Source: Candidatus Cloacimonadota bacterium (GTDB lineage: Bacteria > Cloacimonadota > Cloacimonadia > Cloacimonadales > TCS61). Taken from it: a DNA stretch of 64,000 bases. Where the stretch lies: assembly GCA_030445745.1 (NCBI GenBank), contig JASUTE010000007.1, positions 1 through 64,000 of the forward strand, given 5' to 3'. The notes beneath the pieces are model-generated. The model did not search any database. It was not told the origin of the DNA and saw nothing but the letters and a program-made list of their open reading frames with translations. The position numbers and the translations under genes are program-made. Of this stretch, positions 10,504-20,370 are shown in pieces; position 1 is the first letter of the stretch, and every line of letters begins with the position of its first letter.

Positions 10504-10529
10504 CAAAAAAGGCGACTTTGCAGCCGCCT
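10504..10529 (-). terminator. Terminator between the M3 peptidase and glycerate kinase genes
   Basis: Read on the minus strand, AGGCGGC / GTCGCCT (one G-U pair) with a short TGCAAA loop is followed by a run of six T. It sits right after the peptidase stop (10540) and ends four bases before the glycerate kinase ATG. Confidence 0.75.
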
Positions 10530-10539
10530 GTGAAGTTAT

Positions 10540-12576
10540 TTATTTTTCCAGCAATCCAAATTTTTTCAGCATTGCATCTGGATCTGGTTTTTTCCCACGG
10601 AATTTTACATAAATGTCCATCGGATGCTCGGTATTGCCGCGAGCCAGGATATTTTTACGGAAGGAAGTGGCTGTTTCGGTATCGAAAATCCCCTTTTCCT
10701 TAAACAGCTCAAAAGCGTCCGCTTCCAATACTTCAGCCCATTTATAGGAATAATAACCAGCGGAATACCCACCAGCAAAAATATGGCCAAAGCTAGCAGA
10801 AGTATTCTTGTTCTCTACCTTAGGAAAGAGTCTGGTATCTTCTACTACCTTGTCTTCAAATTCACCTACATCTTCAATTCCTGAAGGGTCTTTATCGTGC
10901 CAGCTCATATCGATGAGTCCTAATTGAATTTGGCGCAGGTTGTTCATACCAGCGTGATATTTTTTCATCTTTTTAATTTTCTCTATCATATCTTCAGGAA
11001 TTACTTCACCAGTTTCGTAATGTTTAGCAAAAAGGTTTAAAGCTTCTGGTTCAGTTACCCAATTTTCCATAATTTGGGAAGGAAGCTCCACGAAATCCCA
11101 ATAAACATTGGGACTAGCCAAACTGGCATAGGTGCAGTTGGAAAGTAAGGCATGCAGGGAATGACCAAATTCGTGGAACAAAGTAGTAACTTCGTTTAAA
11201 TTCAGCAAAGATGGCTTTTTTTTGGTAGAAGGCGTAAGGTTTGCCACTACTGCAGCGTGTGGTCTTTTCAACTCGCCATAGTGTAAGCCTTGAGTGCGGA
11301 ATGTGGTCATCCACGCACCAGAATTTTTAGTCTCGCGTGGGAATAAATCTACATATAAAAGTCCCACAAATTCGTTTTTGCCTTCGGTTACTTTGAAAAC
11401 TTTCACATCTTCGTGATATACAGGAACGTCATCCAGTTGTTCAAATTTTACTCCATAAAGCTTATTTGCAACTTTAAAAAGTCCTTCTACCACGTTTTCC
11501 ATTTTAAAGTATGGGCGTAGTTTTTCTTCATCAAAATCGAATTTCTTTTGTTTTAATTTCTCGGAATAATAGGTTGAATCCCAGCTTTGCAACTTTTCTA
11601 TACCATCTTCTTCTTTAGCTAATTGTTGCAATTCTGCCACTTCCTTTATAGCAACTGGTTTAGCAGCATTTTTTATTCTATCCAGGAAATCTTTCACCTT
11701 TTCTGGAGTTTCGGCCATTCTCTCTTTTAAAACATATTCAGCATGGTTTTTAAAGCCAAGCAGTTTTGCGCGTTGATAGCGCAAGGAGGCAATTTTTTTC
11801 AGAATTTCGCGGTTGTCGAATTTATCTTTATAAGCCCGAGAGCCAAAAGCACGATTCATCTTTTCGCGTAGTTTGCGATTTTTGGCAAATTTAAGTACTG
11901 GGAGCAAACTGGGAATTTGCAATGTGAATAACCAGCCAGAATCATAACCTTTCTTTTCAGCAGCATATTCAGCTGCATCTAAAGCACTCTCTGGAATTCC
12001 TTCCAATTCTTTTTTATCGGTTATATGCAGTTGAAAAGCATTGGTAGCGCCTAAAACATTCTGCGCAAATTTAGGACTTAGCTTAGAAAGCTCACGATCG
12101 ATCTGCAACAATTTCTTCTTATCTTCATCGTTCAGAAGAGCACCATTGCGGGTGAAAGATTTATAATTTTGATCTACCAAGCGCTTTTGTTCCTCGTTCA
12201 GGTCTGCCATGTTGTTATAAACTGTCTTTACTTTGTCGAACAGCACAGCGTCTGTCATAATTTCATTTCTAAATGCGGAAAGCAGTGGTGAAATCTCCTG
12301 TGCTAAAGCCTTGAATTCATCATCCGATTCCATTCCCATCAAGTTAAAATAGAGGGTTGTAACCTCATCTAACTTTTCACTGCTAGTTTCTAAAGCTAAG
12401 ATTGTGTTTTCGAAATTGGCTTTTCCCTTATTTTTTCGTATTTTCTCAATGTTTTGTTTAGCTTCTTGCAAAGCTTCTTTTACTGCTGGCAGAAAATGTT
12501 CTGTTTTTAGCTCATCCAAAGGAAAAGCTTCGTATTTTCCAACTTTTTTACCAGCTATAAGCGGATTTGTACTCAT
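10540..12576 (-). CDS. dcp: M3 family metallopeptidase (oligopeptidase A / peptidyl-dipeptidase Dcp type)
   Basis: A 678-residue cytoplasmic zinc peptidase. The catalytic helix TTLFHEFGHSLHAL carries HEFGH at residues 468-472, and the third ligand region is the downstream VELPSQIMENWV segment. FGHIFAGGYSAGYYSYKWAEVLEADAF is the typical substrate-binding loop of the M3A group, and the C-terminus MLKKFGLLEK matches the family end. The length is normal for PrlC/Dcp enzymes, which trim short peptides left by proteolysis. Dcp and PrlC cannot be separated by eye, so the symbol is provisional. The start is well placed (AAGGAGTG before ATG). It is probably monocistronic or follows the BtpA-like gene, 57 nt upstream on the same strand. 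Confidence 0.92.
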   Translation of the reverse strand: MSTNPLIAGKKVGKYEAFPLDELKTEHFLPAVKEALQEAKQNIEKIRKNKGKANFENTILALETSSEKLDEVTTLYFNLMGMESDDEFKALAQEISPLLSAFRNEIMTDAVLFDKVKTVYNNMADLNEEQKRLVDQNYKSFTRNGALLNDEDKKKLLQIDRELSKLSPKFAQNVLGATNAFQLHITDKKELEGIPESALDAAEYAAEKKGYDSGWLFTLQIPSLLPVLKFAKNRKLREKMNRAFGSRAYKDKFDNREILKKIASLRYQRAKLLGFKNHAEYVLKERMAETPEKVKDFLDRIKNAAKPVAIKEVAELQQLAKEEDGIEKLQSWDSTYYSEKLKQKKFDFDEEKLRPYFKMENVVEGLFKVANKLYGVKFEQLDDVPVYHEDVKVFKVTEGKNEFVGLLYVDLFPRETKNSGAWMTTFRTQGLHYGELKRPHAAVVANLTPSTKKKPSLLNLNEVTTLFHEFGHSLHALLSNCTYASLASPNVYWDFVELPSQIMENWVTEPEALNLFAKHYETGEVIPEDMIEKIKKMKKYHAGMNNLRQIQLGLIDMSWHDKDPSGIEDVGEFEDKVVEDTRLFPKVENKNTSASFGHIFAGGYSAGYYSYKWAEVLEADAFELFKEKGIFDTETATSFRKNILARGNTEHPMDIYVKFRGKKPDPDAMLKKFGLLEK

Positions 12577-12633
12577 TTTTTACACTCCTTATATATTTTT
12601 TTATATCTTTGAAGTAGACCCCCGTCTGCTGTG

Positions 12634-13443
12634 TCAAGAGTTAGTTCGCAATATTTTTACTTGTTGCATAAATTTTTGCAGGCGCTGTGGAGCTATAGCA
12701 TTTTTCCAAATTCCCTCTTTTTTAAAGTAGGAACCTACAATAAATCCCTGAGCTAAGTTCCAGTATTGGGAAATATTATCTGCTGTTAAGCCAGAGCCAA
12801 TAAAAATGGGAACAGAAAGATGTTTTAAAGTTTTAAGTTCTACTATGTCTGCTGTTTCGCCAGTGCTGTTGCCGCTTACTATTACGCCATCTGTTAAAAA
12901 AAACTCAGCGGCCTTGGCTGTTTGCTCTATATTTACATCGCTAGTAAGGTTGTGGGCTGAGTGCTTTTTCTTGATGTCGGTAAAAATGGCCACATCTTCT
13001 GCTTCCAATAACTTGCGGTAGCGCAAAAGCTGCCCAGCATCACTATGCATAAATCCTTCATCGGCTATATGAGCAAAAACAAAACCTTCACAGCGCACAA
13101 ACTGCAAAGAAGCAGCTTGGGCAACTGCTAGTGCTTGTTTGTTAGCGCCAGCTAAGATCTGTATCCCAATCGGAAGTTTTATCTCTTTTCTTATTTGAGT
13201 TGCTATAGAGGTCATTGCTGCAGTTATTTCGGGGCCAACTTGTCGGTTCAAATAGGGAAGATCGTGCATATTTTCCAAAATTATACCGTCTAGCCCAGCA
13301 GTTTCATAAATTTTGGCTTCATGTACTGCAGTTTTTATTACCTTTGTTAGATTTCCCTGATAACGAGGTGTCCCTGGCAAAGCGCCCACATGCACCATAC
13401 CGAAGATCATTTTGCCGTATTTTAAATGCTCTGTTATTTTCAT
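12634..13443 (-). CDS. BtpA/SgcQ family TIM-barrel protein
   Basis: A 269-residue protein of the BtpA family (PF03437). It shows the family start GMVHVGALPGTPRY, the LENMHDLPY segment, PIGIQILAGANKQALAVA, FVRCEGFVFAHIADEGFM, FTDIKKKHSAH and the late phosphate-binding-like VIVSGNSTGETADI and PIFIGSGLTADNI. BtpA was named for a role in photosystem I biogenesis in cyanobacteria and SgcQ for a sugar operon; the enzymatic activity in heterotrophs is not established. No photosynthesis or sugar-transport partner is near. The protein has no signal or membrane segment. Confidence 0.85.
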   Translation of the reverse strand: MKITEHLKYGKMIFGMVHVGALPGTPRYQGNLTKVIKTAVHEAKIYETAGLDGIILENMHDLPYLNRQVGPEITAAMTSIATQIRKEIKLPIGIQILAGANKQALAVAQAASLQFVRCEGFVFAHIADEGFMHSDAGQLLRYRKLLEAEDVAIFTDIKKKHSAHNLTSDVNIEQTAKAAEFFLTDGVIVSGNSTGETADIVELKTLKHLSVPIFIGSGLTADNISQYWNLAQGFIVGSYFKKEGIWKNAIAPQRLQKFMQQVKILRTNS

Positions 13444-13645
13444 TTAAACTCCAATCTGCTTACTTATTTTTATCGGTTCTTGTGTCAAGATAAGAAATTC
13501 TTTGACAAGAAGTTATAACTCTTTATAATTTTATTCGGAGTTTGGGATTAGGAAAATATTACGCAAGATAGACGATATGATTTAGACTTTTTTTACACGG
13601 GAACCAGTTATTTTAAGAGCACTAGATAATTCAAGGAGGAGAATT

Positions 13646-16507
13646 ATGAGGAAGTTGCTTATTTTATTATTATTTTTAGTTTTAGGTATTAGCTTAGCTG
13701 CCGAATGGTCGGTAATTGCCACTTATGAAATTCCGGAAGGTGCTTCTGGATTGGCTTATGACGGAGAATACTTGTACTGTGGCATTTATGGCAGTAATGG
13801 AGATAAAATCTACCAGCTCAACCCTGCCGATGGCAGCTACACAGAATACTTAAGCGGAATGCAAGAAGATTGTTATGGTCTTACCTTCGATGGGGAATAT
13901 TTATGGACTACCGATCACCCAGGTTCTTCCAGCAATCCCGCTACCGCCCTGAAACTGGATAGTGATGGCAACATAGTAGAACAATTTGATTTGCCAGATC
14001 ACTACATGAGCGGAATAGCATACGACGAGGGGAATTTTTGGGTTTCTAGCTATTACGATCCCGAAGGATATATCTACCAAGTAGACCACGAAGGCACTAT
14101 TTTACAGGAATTCGATGCTCCAGACGAACAACCCTGGGATCTTTGTATGGAAAATGATTACCTATGGATGGCAGATTACTGGGGAGATGCTCTCTATAAA
14201 ATCGATCCCACAGATGGTTCAATGCTGGAATCACATGCTTCGGAAAGCACCAATCCAGCCGGCATAGTTTACGATGGCCAATATCTGTGGTATTGCGACA
14301 ATGGTTTTGAAGGTGTTGATTATCTTTACAAAGTAGATTTGGAAGGTGGTGGCACTCCAGCTATCGATACAAATTTCACTAGCTACGATTTTACTAATGT
14401 GCAAATCGATACTATGGATGAGACAGAAATAACTGTGTACAATAATGGTGATGGCGATTTGGAAATTTCCGAGATGGATATTCCCTCCTCTGCCTTTACA
14501 ATCTATTATGAATTACCAATTGTTATTTCTCCTTCGGACGCTGCTTCCTTTGTTATTGAATTTCTTCCTACTACATATGGGGCATATAACTCAGCTCTGG
14601 CTATTACTTCGAACGACCCTCTAAATCCGGTCTGGGAAGTAGAACTAAGCGGTTTTGGCGTTTACGAAAACCAGGAAATTGCTGTTGACCAGCAAGATCT
14701 GAGTTTTGGTTCTGTAAGAAAAGGCTCATCTACTGCATTAAACTTGGAAATTGTCAATCAGGGCTTGAACTGCCTGGAAATTTCCGATATTGAAACTACA
14801 GATGATAATTATTATTTCATTGCAGAACTGCCTGCTACCTTGGAAGTAAACGAAGTTTTGCTGGTTACTGTTTGGTTCAATCCTTATGTTGCCGGTAATA
14901 TTGAAGCTGAACTGCAAATAACTTCTAACGATAGTGATGAAAACCCGCTGATAGTGGAACTAAATGGTACAGCTACTGATGAGACCTATTCTATTGGCGA
15001 AGAATTGTGGCACTACACTGTAACCGGTGGTTACGATAACAGCCTGAAAGCCCTAGCTTATATTCAGGATATAACTGGTGATGACAAAGAAGAAGTTATA
15101 GCCTGTTCCGAAGACAACTATGTGCGTTGTATCAATGGGAACGCTTCCAATGAAGCTGAGGTAATTTGGGAAACTGAAATAAGTAATGTCTATCACCAAA
15201 ATAATTTGTATATTGCTCCTGATTTAAATGATGATGGGTGTAAGGATGTTCTGGTAGGTACAGCCGGCAAAAAGGTTTATGTTCTTTCAGGTAAAGAGGG
15301 CAATATTATTTGGATATTCGATACAACTGTCTATGGAGAGGGTGGCTGGATCTATCAAACATTTGCTAAGTACGATTACAACGAAGATGGCACTATAGAT
15401 GTGCTAGCGGCAAGTGGAGATGATGCCTACGATACTGGACCACAGAGAATATTTTGTTTAGACGGCACTAATGGTGAAGAGATTTGGAACTACTTCTATG
15501 CTGGACCTAAATTTGCTGTAATTGGAGTAGAAGATTTCACCGGCGATGGTTTCCCAGACGTGGTAGGAGGAGCTTCCAATGCCTATGAAACTGAAGGAAA
15601 AGTATTTGGCATAAATGGTGCTGACGGTGGAGTTGAATGGACTTATAACACTAGTGGCTCCTCGGTATGGGCCTTAGCAAGTGTAGCCGATATCAATGAT
15701 GATGGCATAAAAGATATTGTAGCTGGCGATTTTGCTGGTGCAGTTTATGGAATCGATCCCACAACAGGAGACGAAATTTGGGCTAATGGCCTGGGTTCGA
15801 TGATAATTCTTCGCTTCGAAGACGTAGGAGATGCCAACGGTAATGGCTATAGCGATTTGGCTGTAGCGCATAGTTCCAGCAGTAATGCCCTGCTTATAGA
15901 TAGTTACGATGGCAGTATAGTCTGGACGCACCAAGTAGCCGATCAGCCTTGGTGCGTGGATGTTGCTAACGATTTGAATGGTGATGGTGTAAAAGATTTG
16001 GTAGTAGGAACTCTTTTCCAAAATAACCGAACTTATTTTCTTGATGGTAGCAATGGCAATGAATTGGGTTCCAATAATTTCTCTTCAGCAGTAGATGCTA
16101 TTTGCGCTCTTCCCGATGTAACCGATGATGGTAGTTGGGAAATGGTAGCTGGTGGCCGCGATGGCACCATAATTTGTTATTCCGGAGGGTTAGGTAGTTC
16201 AGCTAATCATCCCAATACAATATCACCTAACAATATGTTGCCTGTGCAAAATTATCCAAATCCTTTCAATCCTACCACTAACATAGAATTTACCCTGCCC
16301 ACAGCTCAACAAGTTCAGCTTACTGTTTACAATCTAAAAGGTCAGAAAATTAGAACTTTGGTAGATGAAATTTATCCAGCAGGCAAAAACACGGTGGTTT
16401 GGAATGGAAAAGACAAAGCTGGCCGAGAGGTAAGTTCGGGCGTTTATTTCTATAAACTGGAAACTGCGCATGCTAACATCACTAAAAAAATGCTGTTAAT
16501 GAAATAG
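13646..16507 (+). CDS. Secreted beta-propeller / HYDIN-like / FG-GAP protein with C-terminal sorting domain
   Basis: A 953-residue exported protein. A signal peptide (MRKLLILLLFLVLGISLAA) is followed by about five propeller blades with repeated YDGEYLY/L-W and TDGS motifs (residues 25-235). Two ASPM/HYDIN-type 'choice-of-anchor D' beta domains follow (about 240-450: FTSYDFTNVQID...ITSNDPLNPVWEVELSG and a second copy). Then comes a long FG-GAP/VCBS-like region with repeated DINDDGIKDIVAGD blades (about 455-845). The C-terminus is the NYPNPFNPTTNIEF...VWNGKDKAG...GVYFYKLET...KKMLLMK sorting domain. It has a strong AAGGAGGAG ribosome site. It is probably a surface or extracellular binding protein; no catalytic motif is seen. 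Shares architecture with the protein at 22.8-25.7 kb. Confidence 0.85.
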   Translation: MRKLLILLLFLVLGISLAAEWSVIATYEIPEGASGLAYDGEYLYCGIYGSNGDKIYQLNPADGSYTEYLSGMQEDCYGLTFDGEYLWTTDHPGSSSNPATALKLDSDGNIVEQFDLPDHYMSGIAYDEGNFWVSSYYDPEGYIYQVDHEGTILQEFDAPDEQPWDLCMENDYLWMADYWGDALYKIDPTDGSMLESHASESTNPAGIVYDGQYLWYCDNGFEGVDYLYKVDLEGGGTPAIDTNFTSYDFTNVQIDTMDETEITVYNNGDGDLEISEMDIPSSAFTIYYELPIVISPSDAASFVIEFLPTTYGAYNSALAITSNDPLNPVWEVELSGFGVYENQEIAVDQQDLSFGSVRKGSSTALNLEIVNQGLNCLEISDIETTDDNYYFIAELPATLEVNEVLLVTVWFNPYVAGNIEAELQITSNDSDENPLIVELNGTATDETYSIGEELWHYTVTGGYDNSLKALAYIQDITGDDKEEVIACSEDNYVRCINGNASNEAEVIWETEISNVYHQNNLYIAPDLNDDGCKDVLVGTAGKKVYVLSGKEGNIIWIFDTTVYGEGGWIYQTFAKYDYNEDGTIDVLAASGDDAYDTGPQRIFCLDGTNGEEIWNYFYAGPKFAVIGVEDFTGDGFPDVVGGASNAYETEGKVFGINGADGGVEWTYNTSGSSVWALASVADINDDGIKDIVAGDFAGAVYGIDPTTGDEIWANGLGSMIILRFEDVGDANGNGYSDLAVAHSSSSNALLIDSYDGSIVWTHQVADQPWCVDVANDLNGDGVKDLVVGTLFQNNRTYFLDGSNGNELGSNNFSSAVDAICALPDVTDDGSWEMVAGGRDGTIICYSGGLGSSANHPNTISPNNMLPVQNYPNPFNPTTNIEFTLPTAQQVQLTVYNLKGQKIRTLVDEIYPAGKNTVVWNGKDKAGREVSSGVYFYKLETAHANITKKMLLMK

Positions 16508-16533
16508 TACCAACCCGTATTGCATAAGCAACG

Positions 16534-16564
16534 AGCCTGTGTCTTTGGCACAGGCTTTTTTTCT
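16534..16564 (+). terminator. Intrinsic terminator after the secreted propeller protein
   Basis: Perfect 8-bp stem AGCCTGTG / CACAGGCT with a 7-nt loop, followed by a run of T, 27 nt after the stop codon. Confidence 0.92.
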
Positions 16565-16708
16565 TGGAACAGCTGAGATTCTTCCTCAAATTGTTTCGGA
16601 TTTAATCTGTGAAAATGTATAAAAAATGTAGTCCCATTTCAGGATGGGGAAAGTGATGAAAAAGATGATATTAAGGAAATAGTATCAATTGACCATATTT
16701 TTTTAACG

Positions 16709-16745
16709 AACTGCTTTGCAAGCAGTTACGAGAGTTTTATCTCGT
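16709..16745. repeat. Two adjacent hairpins upstream of an IS remnant
   Basis: AACTGCTT/AAGCAGTT (16709-16727) is directly followed by ACGAGA/TCTCGT (16728-16745). They lie between the terminator above and the transposase remnant and may be part of the insertion sequence's left end or a dispersed repeat. The CTGCTTTGCA core resembles the hairpin at 132-148. Confidence 0.45.
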
Positions 16746-16768
16746 GTTATGAGCATAGCAAAAAAGAC

Positions 16769-17181
16769 GCTTTCCTTTTTGTGGCAATTTAAAAACCAAA
16801 AAACATGGTTTTATTTACAATAGAATTCTCACAAATCGTGGCAGGGTAAACCGGAAAACACAACGGTATCTGTGTAAAGAATGTGGCAAAACTTTCACTC
16901 ATTTTAGCACAAAAACAAGCAAGCATACAAGTGTTAATTTAAAAAAGCGAGACATGCTGGACTTTGTATTAACCAAAAACTCTCTGCGTGAAGTAGGTAA
17001 ACGCTATTATGAATTCCTGACTAAATTTTTTGATTAGGATTACTTGATAATAAATACCAATCGTATCGAAAACATGATTAGACAACTGAATAGAAAAATT
17101 AGACACAGTTATTTTTACACTACCTACTTTTCAATTAAACTACGTTTTGTTTTAGCAAGCTTTTTCCTACAAACAAGCTAA
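16769..17181 (+). pseudogene. Insertion-sequence transposase remnant lacking its catalytic core
   Basis: One frame reads RFPFCGNLKTKKHGF...QRYLCKECGKTFTHFS...LREVGKRYYEFLTKFFD, then a TAG, then in the same frame DYLIINTNRIENMIRQLNRKIRHSYF...FLQTS and TAA. The first part is a CxxC...CxxC zinc ribbon of IS transposases, with the first Cys of the CPFC pair changed to Phe. The TNRIENMIRQLNRKIRH stretch resembles the C-terminal end of such transposases (TN-IEN-NRQLK-R). The DDE catalytic domain between them, normally 150 or more residues, is gone. The family cannot be fixed; IS1595/ISL3-like zinc-ribbon families are candidates. The rest of 16508-17262 shows only the terminator and hairpins listed separately. 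Confidence 0.7.
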
Positions 17182-17262
17182 TTCTCTATTTTTTTTGCCT
17201 TTTCCAAATAAAAATGGGAAGCCACTCAGCAGCTTCCCAACTTTTGCGGTTTTACAAAGTTC

Positions 17263-20238
17263 CTAGAACTTGATCTCGGCTGTTAAGAAAGCATTAAATA
17301 ATGGAGCCGGAGTTACATACATATATTCGTTATCAGTAAGATAATCATCCACAAATTCGCCTTCTTCGTTGTAATATCCACGATTGTAATCAGTACGCAC
17401 ATTAGCCGACTGCAGGTTTTCTCGGTTCAAGATATTATTCAAGCTTAGTTTCAGGAAAGCATCTTTTTCGCCGATCTTGAAACTGTATTTAATATCTGCG
17501 CCCATCTCGAAGAAATAGGGCAATTCACTGCTTTTTATAGAAGTAGAGTCTGGTTCGAAGGTTTGGCTGCTTTCATTCCAAACGTAGTTACTGTAATATT
17601 CATTGGTATAGTTAGCATAATAGCCATCCCAATAACGTCCGCGCAGGCCAAATCGAAGTTTTCCATTATAGGGCATGTTTTTGAAAGTATATCCTACCGA
17701 GCCGTTTATAATAATTTCGGGTGCAAAGGGAACTACTTTATCTTCCATCTCTTCCGCACTCATATCGAATATCTGTTCCACATTCATATCGGTCCAACGA
17801 TTGTGTGACCAGGTAAGTGACGAGTAAGCGTCAAAATTGGCGATATCGAGGTTGGAACTAAACTCCACGCCTTGATGACGTGCCTTTCCTGCATTCAGTA
17901 CCATACTGGCATCGAACTTATTGGTCTCGATAGAATCGTTTTCGGCATTGTAGTATTGCTCTGTAATTGGAATAGTAACATATTCTATTTTGTCATAGTA
18001 GTCACTCATATAGTAGTTTACATCGAAATCTACATAAACTCCATCGTAACCTAGTCCAAATTCTATTGTGTTAATCTTTTCCGGTTCCAGTTCGCCATAA
18101 AAATGTTCTTCTTCCTGGTTGTAGTAGGCACCGGTGCTGTCTTGCAAAACTATATTTTTGGTATACATTTGGCGGGTATCTGGCCCATCGTAACCATACC
18201 ATTCGGAAGTACGGGGCTCTTTGTAGGCTATAGAGTAGTTTGTTCTCACATTAAAATATTTGGAAATATTATAATTTACCCCGAATTTGGGAGAGAAGAA
18301 GCTATAAACTTTCTCATAATCGGAATCTTTGAATTTATATACAGTGTCTTGTCCAACCACTTCGGTTATATCTTTAGTAGAATAGAAATATTCGCCGGTT
18401 GGTTCGCCTGTTCCCAAATCATAGATCTCGATAGGATTTTCATCGATGCTGGAAGCATAACGGGCTATTTGGCCGTCTGCCATCAAATTCAATTTTTCAA
18501 TCGGTTTGAAACTTACACGGGCAAAAGCAGACATATTCAGCACATGGGAAGTATAATCGTAGTTCTTTTGCATTTTGTCGTAGGTTTCCACGCTATCTGG
18601 AAAGTCTGGGTTGAAGTGACGGAATTTTTCGATTTTGCCGATATGATCGGCATTCCAGCTTCTAACTTCACCACCGCAGACTATTTTAAATTGGTTATTT
18701 ACTTGGTAATCGAAATATGTGTTCCCGCCAAACTGGAAGTGATCGCTTATTTGGTTATTGCGCCAGGAATACTCGTAGCGAGTAGGAGAATCGAAAAAAT
18801 CGGCGCCCTTACCACTAATAAGCTCGCCTTTATAGGAAGGGCCTACTACCGGAATAACACCACCAACCAGAACGGTATCGACCGGACAGAAATTTTCTGA
18901 CTCTACGCCATAGTTTTCGTATAGGAATAAGGCATGTTTTCCAAAAGCGTTATCTTCGAAAGCTTGGGGATCATCTGAATCTAAAAACCCATCGCGGAAA
19001 GCAACTTCGCCAGTATTGATATCGAATTTATCTTGGCTGAGATATTTACCACCACCATCACCTTTAGTAACGAACAGGTTGGTCATCAGCAATTTATTAT
19101 CGGAAATTTCCCATTCATCGCGAATCGAAAACTGCGGTTTAAAATAGTAATTTTCCTGATATTCATGGTTGTTTCTATTATATTCACGGCCCAAGGTATT
19201 CATAAGATCGGGGTCAGATTTAAAATATGCCTGGTTGTGTTCCTGCGGCGCACCCAAAAAGTTGGTGTAGATCTTATGATTTCCCAGAATATGCTGGGTA
19301 TCTAACCCGAAAGACCAACCGCGATAGTTGGTTCCAGTTATGTAATAATCACCCACTTTTCGTTCCACCATAAGCCCATAGTTTAGTTTCCCGTTATACA
19401 AGTTACCAGAGTTATATCGCATCAAAACATTGTAGTTATATGGATTATAATCTTCCATATTGCCTTCGCCATCTGCCACTTTATCTTCACTTACATAAGC
19501 ACCGTAGGAAGAGCGGATAGTAAACTCTGGTTCCGGTTTAGTACCCATTGTTTCTATGTTTAAAGAACCGCCAAAGGCGCCTGAACCGTACAGAGAAGAG
19601 CCGGCTCCCTTTTGCACTTGCACCGATTTCACATTGGAAGTTAGGCCTGTCCAGTTACTCCAGTATACTTTTTGGCTTTCCGGGTCGTTTACTGGAATTC
19701 CATTGATAAGTACCTGAATTTTATCTGCTTCAAAACCACGCATAGTGATCTCGGCATCGCCCAAACCGGTGGTATTAGCAAAAATACCAGAAACATCTTC
19801 CAATAATTGCGGCATATCTTCCGTTGTGTATTTATCGGAAATCTCTTCTTCTTTGATATTGGTAAAAGCAATTGGGGTTTCACGCTTTTTGGCTCGGTTA
19901 GCGCTTACGCTAATGCCTTCGGTAGCTATAGCTTCTTTGCGCATTTTCACATTTAACACGCTAGTTTCATTTGCCACTACCTCTATCTCTTTTTCCAATT
20001 TTTTCATTCCTACTAAGGTAAACTCAACAGTGTATTTTCCTTCAGGCACATTCTGAATAAGGTAAGTACCATTTTCCTTAGTATAAGCACCTATTTCAAG
20101 CTGCTGTATTTTTACGGAAACATAACCTATAGGTTCTTGATCGGAAAAAGTGACTACACGGCCAGCTATTTTCCCGGTAGCTGCTGTTAAAGATGTTACA
20201 ATAAATAACACAATGCAAAATAGAACTAATTTCTTCAT
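17263..20238 (-). CDS. TonB-dependent receptor with carboxypeptidase-like N-terminal domain
   Basis: A 991-residue outer-membrane receptor. A signal peptide (about 1-19) is followed by a CarboxypepD_reg-like domain (GKIAGRVVTFSDQEPIGYVSVKIQ, about 22-105), a plug domain (about 115-230: EDMPQLLEDVSGIFANTTGLGDAEITMRGFEADKIQVLINGIPVND and the VQKGAGSSLYGSGAFGGSLNIET end), and a beta-barrel rich in alternating aromatic strands. It ends in the typical barrel strand NAFLTAEIKF with terminal Phe. Such CarboxypepD-plug-barrel proteins are common in Bacteroidetes-like phyla. There is no SusD partner next door, so a glycan utilisation locus is not supported. The ligand cannot be predicted. Single gene between two decayed regions. 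Confidence 0.92.
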   Translation of the reverse strand: MKKLVLFCIVLFIVTSLTAATGKIAGRVVTFSDQEPIGYVSVKIQQLEIGAYTKENGTYLIQNVPEGKYTVEFTLVGMKKLEKEIEVVANETSVLNVKMRKEAIATEGISVSANRAKKRETPIAFTNIKEEEISDKYTTEDMPQLLEDVSGIFANTTGLGDAEITMRGFEADKIQVLINGIPVNDPESQKVYWSNWTGLTSNVKSVQVQKGAGSSLYGSGAFGGSLNIETMGTKPEPEFTIRSSYGAYVSEDKVADGEGNMEDYNPYNYNVLMRYNSGNLYNGKLNYGLMVERKVGDYYITGTNYRGWSFGLDTQHILGNHKIYTNFLGAPQEHNQAYFKSDPDLMNTLGREYNRNNHEYQENYYFKPQFSIRDEWEISDNKLLMTNLFVTKGDGGGKYLSQDKFDINTGEVAFRDGFLDSDDPQAFEDNAFGKHALFLYENYGVESENFCPVDTVLVGGVIPVVGPSYKGELISGKGADFFDSPTRYEYSWRNNQISDHFQFGGNTYFDYQVNNQFKIVCGGEVRSWNADHIGKIEKFRHFNPDFPDSVETYDKMQKNYDYTSHVLNMSAFARVSFKPIEKLNLMADGQIARYASSIDENPIEIYDLGTGEPTGEYFYSTKDITEVVGQDTVYKFKDSDYEKVYSFFSPKFGVNYNISKYFNVRTNYSIAYKEPRTSEWYGYDGPDTRQMYTKNIVLQDSTGAYYNQEEEHFYGELEPEKINTIEFGLGYDGVYVDFDVNYYMSDYYDKIEYVTIPITEQYYNAENDSIETNKFDASMVLNAGKARHQGVEFSSNLDIANFDAYSSLTWSHNRWTDMNVEQIFDMSAEEMEDKVVPFAPEIIINGSVGYTFKNMPYNGKLRFGLRGRYWDGYYANYTNEYYSNYVWNESSQTFEPDSTSIKSSELPYFFEMGADIKYSFKIGEKDAFLKLSLNNILNRENLQSANVRTDYNRGYYNEEGEFVDDYLTDNEYMYVTPAPLFNAFLTAEIKF

Positions 20239-20370
20239 ACATTACCCTACTTTCTTAATTTAATATTTATAAAATTCTAAAAGCTGCAGAAATTTTAAAA
20301 ATGTCAAGCTCATTATAAAATTACGATGATTTAATTTATCAAAATTAGCTGATAGCGCTGGTTAAGTTAA

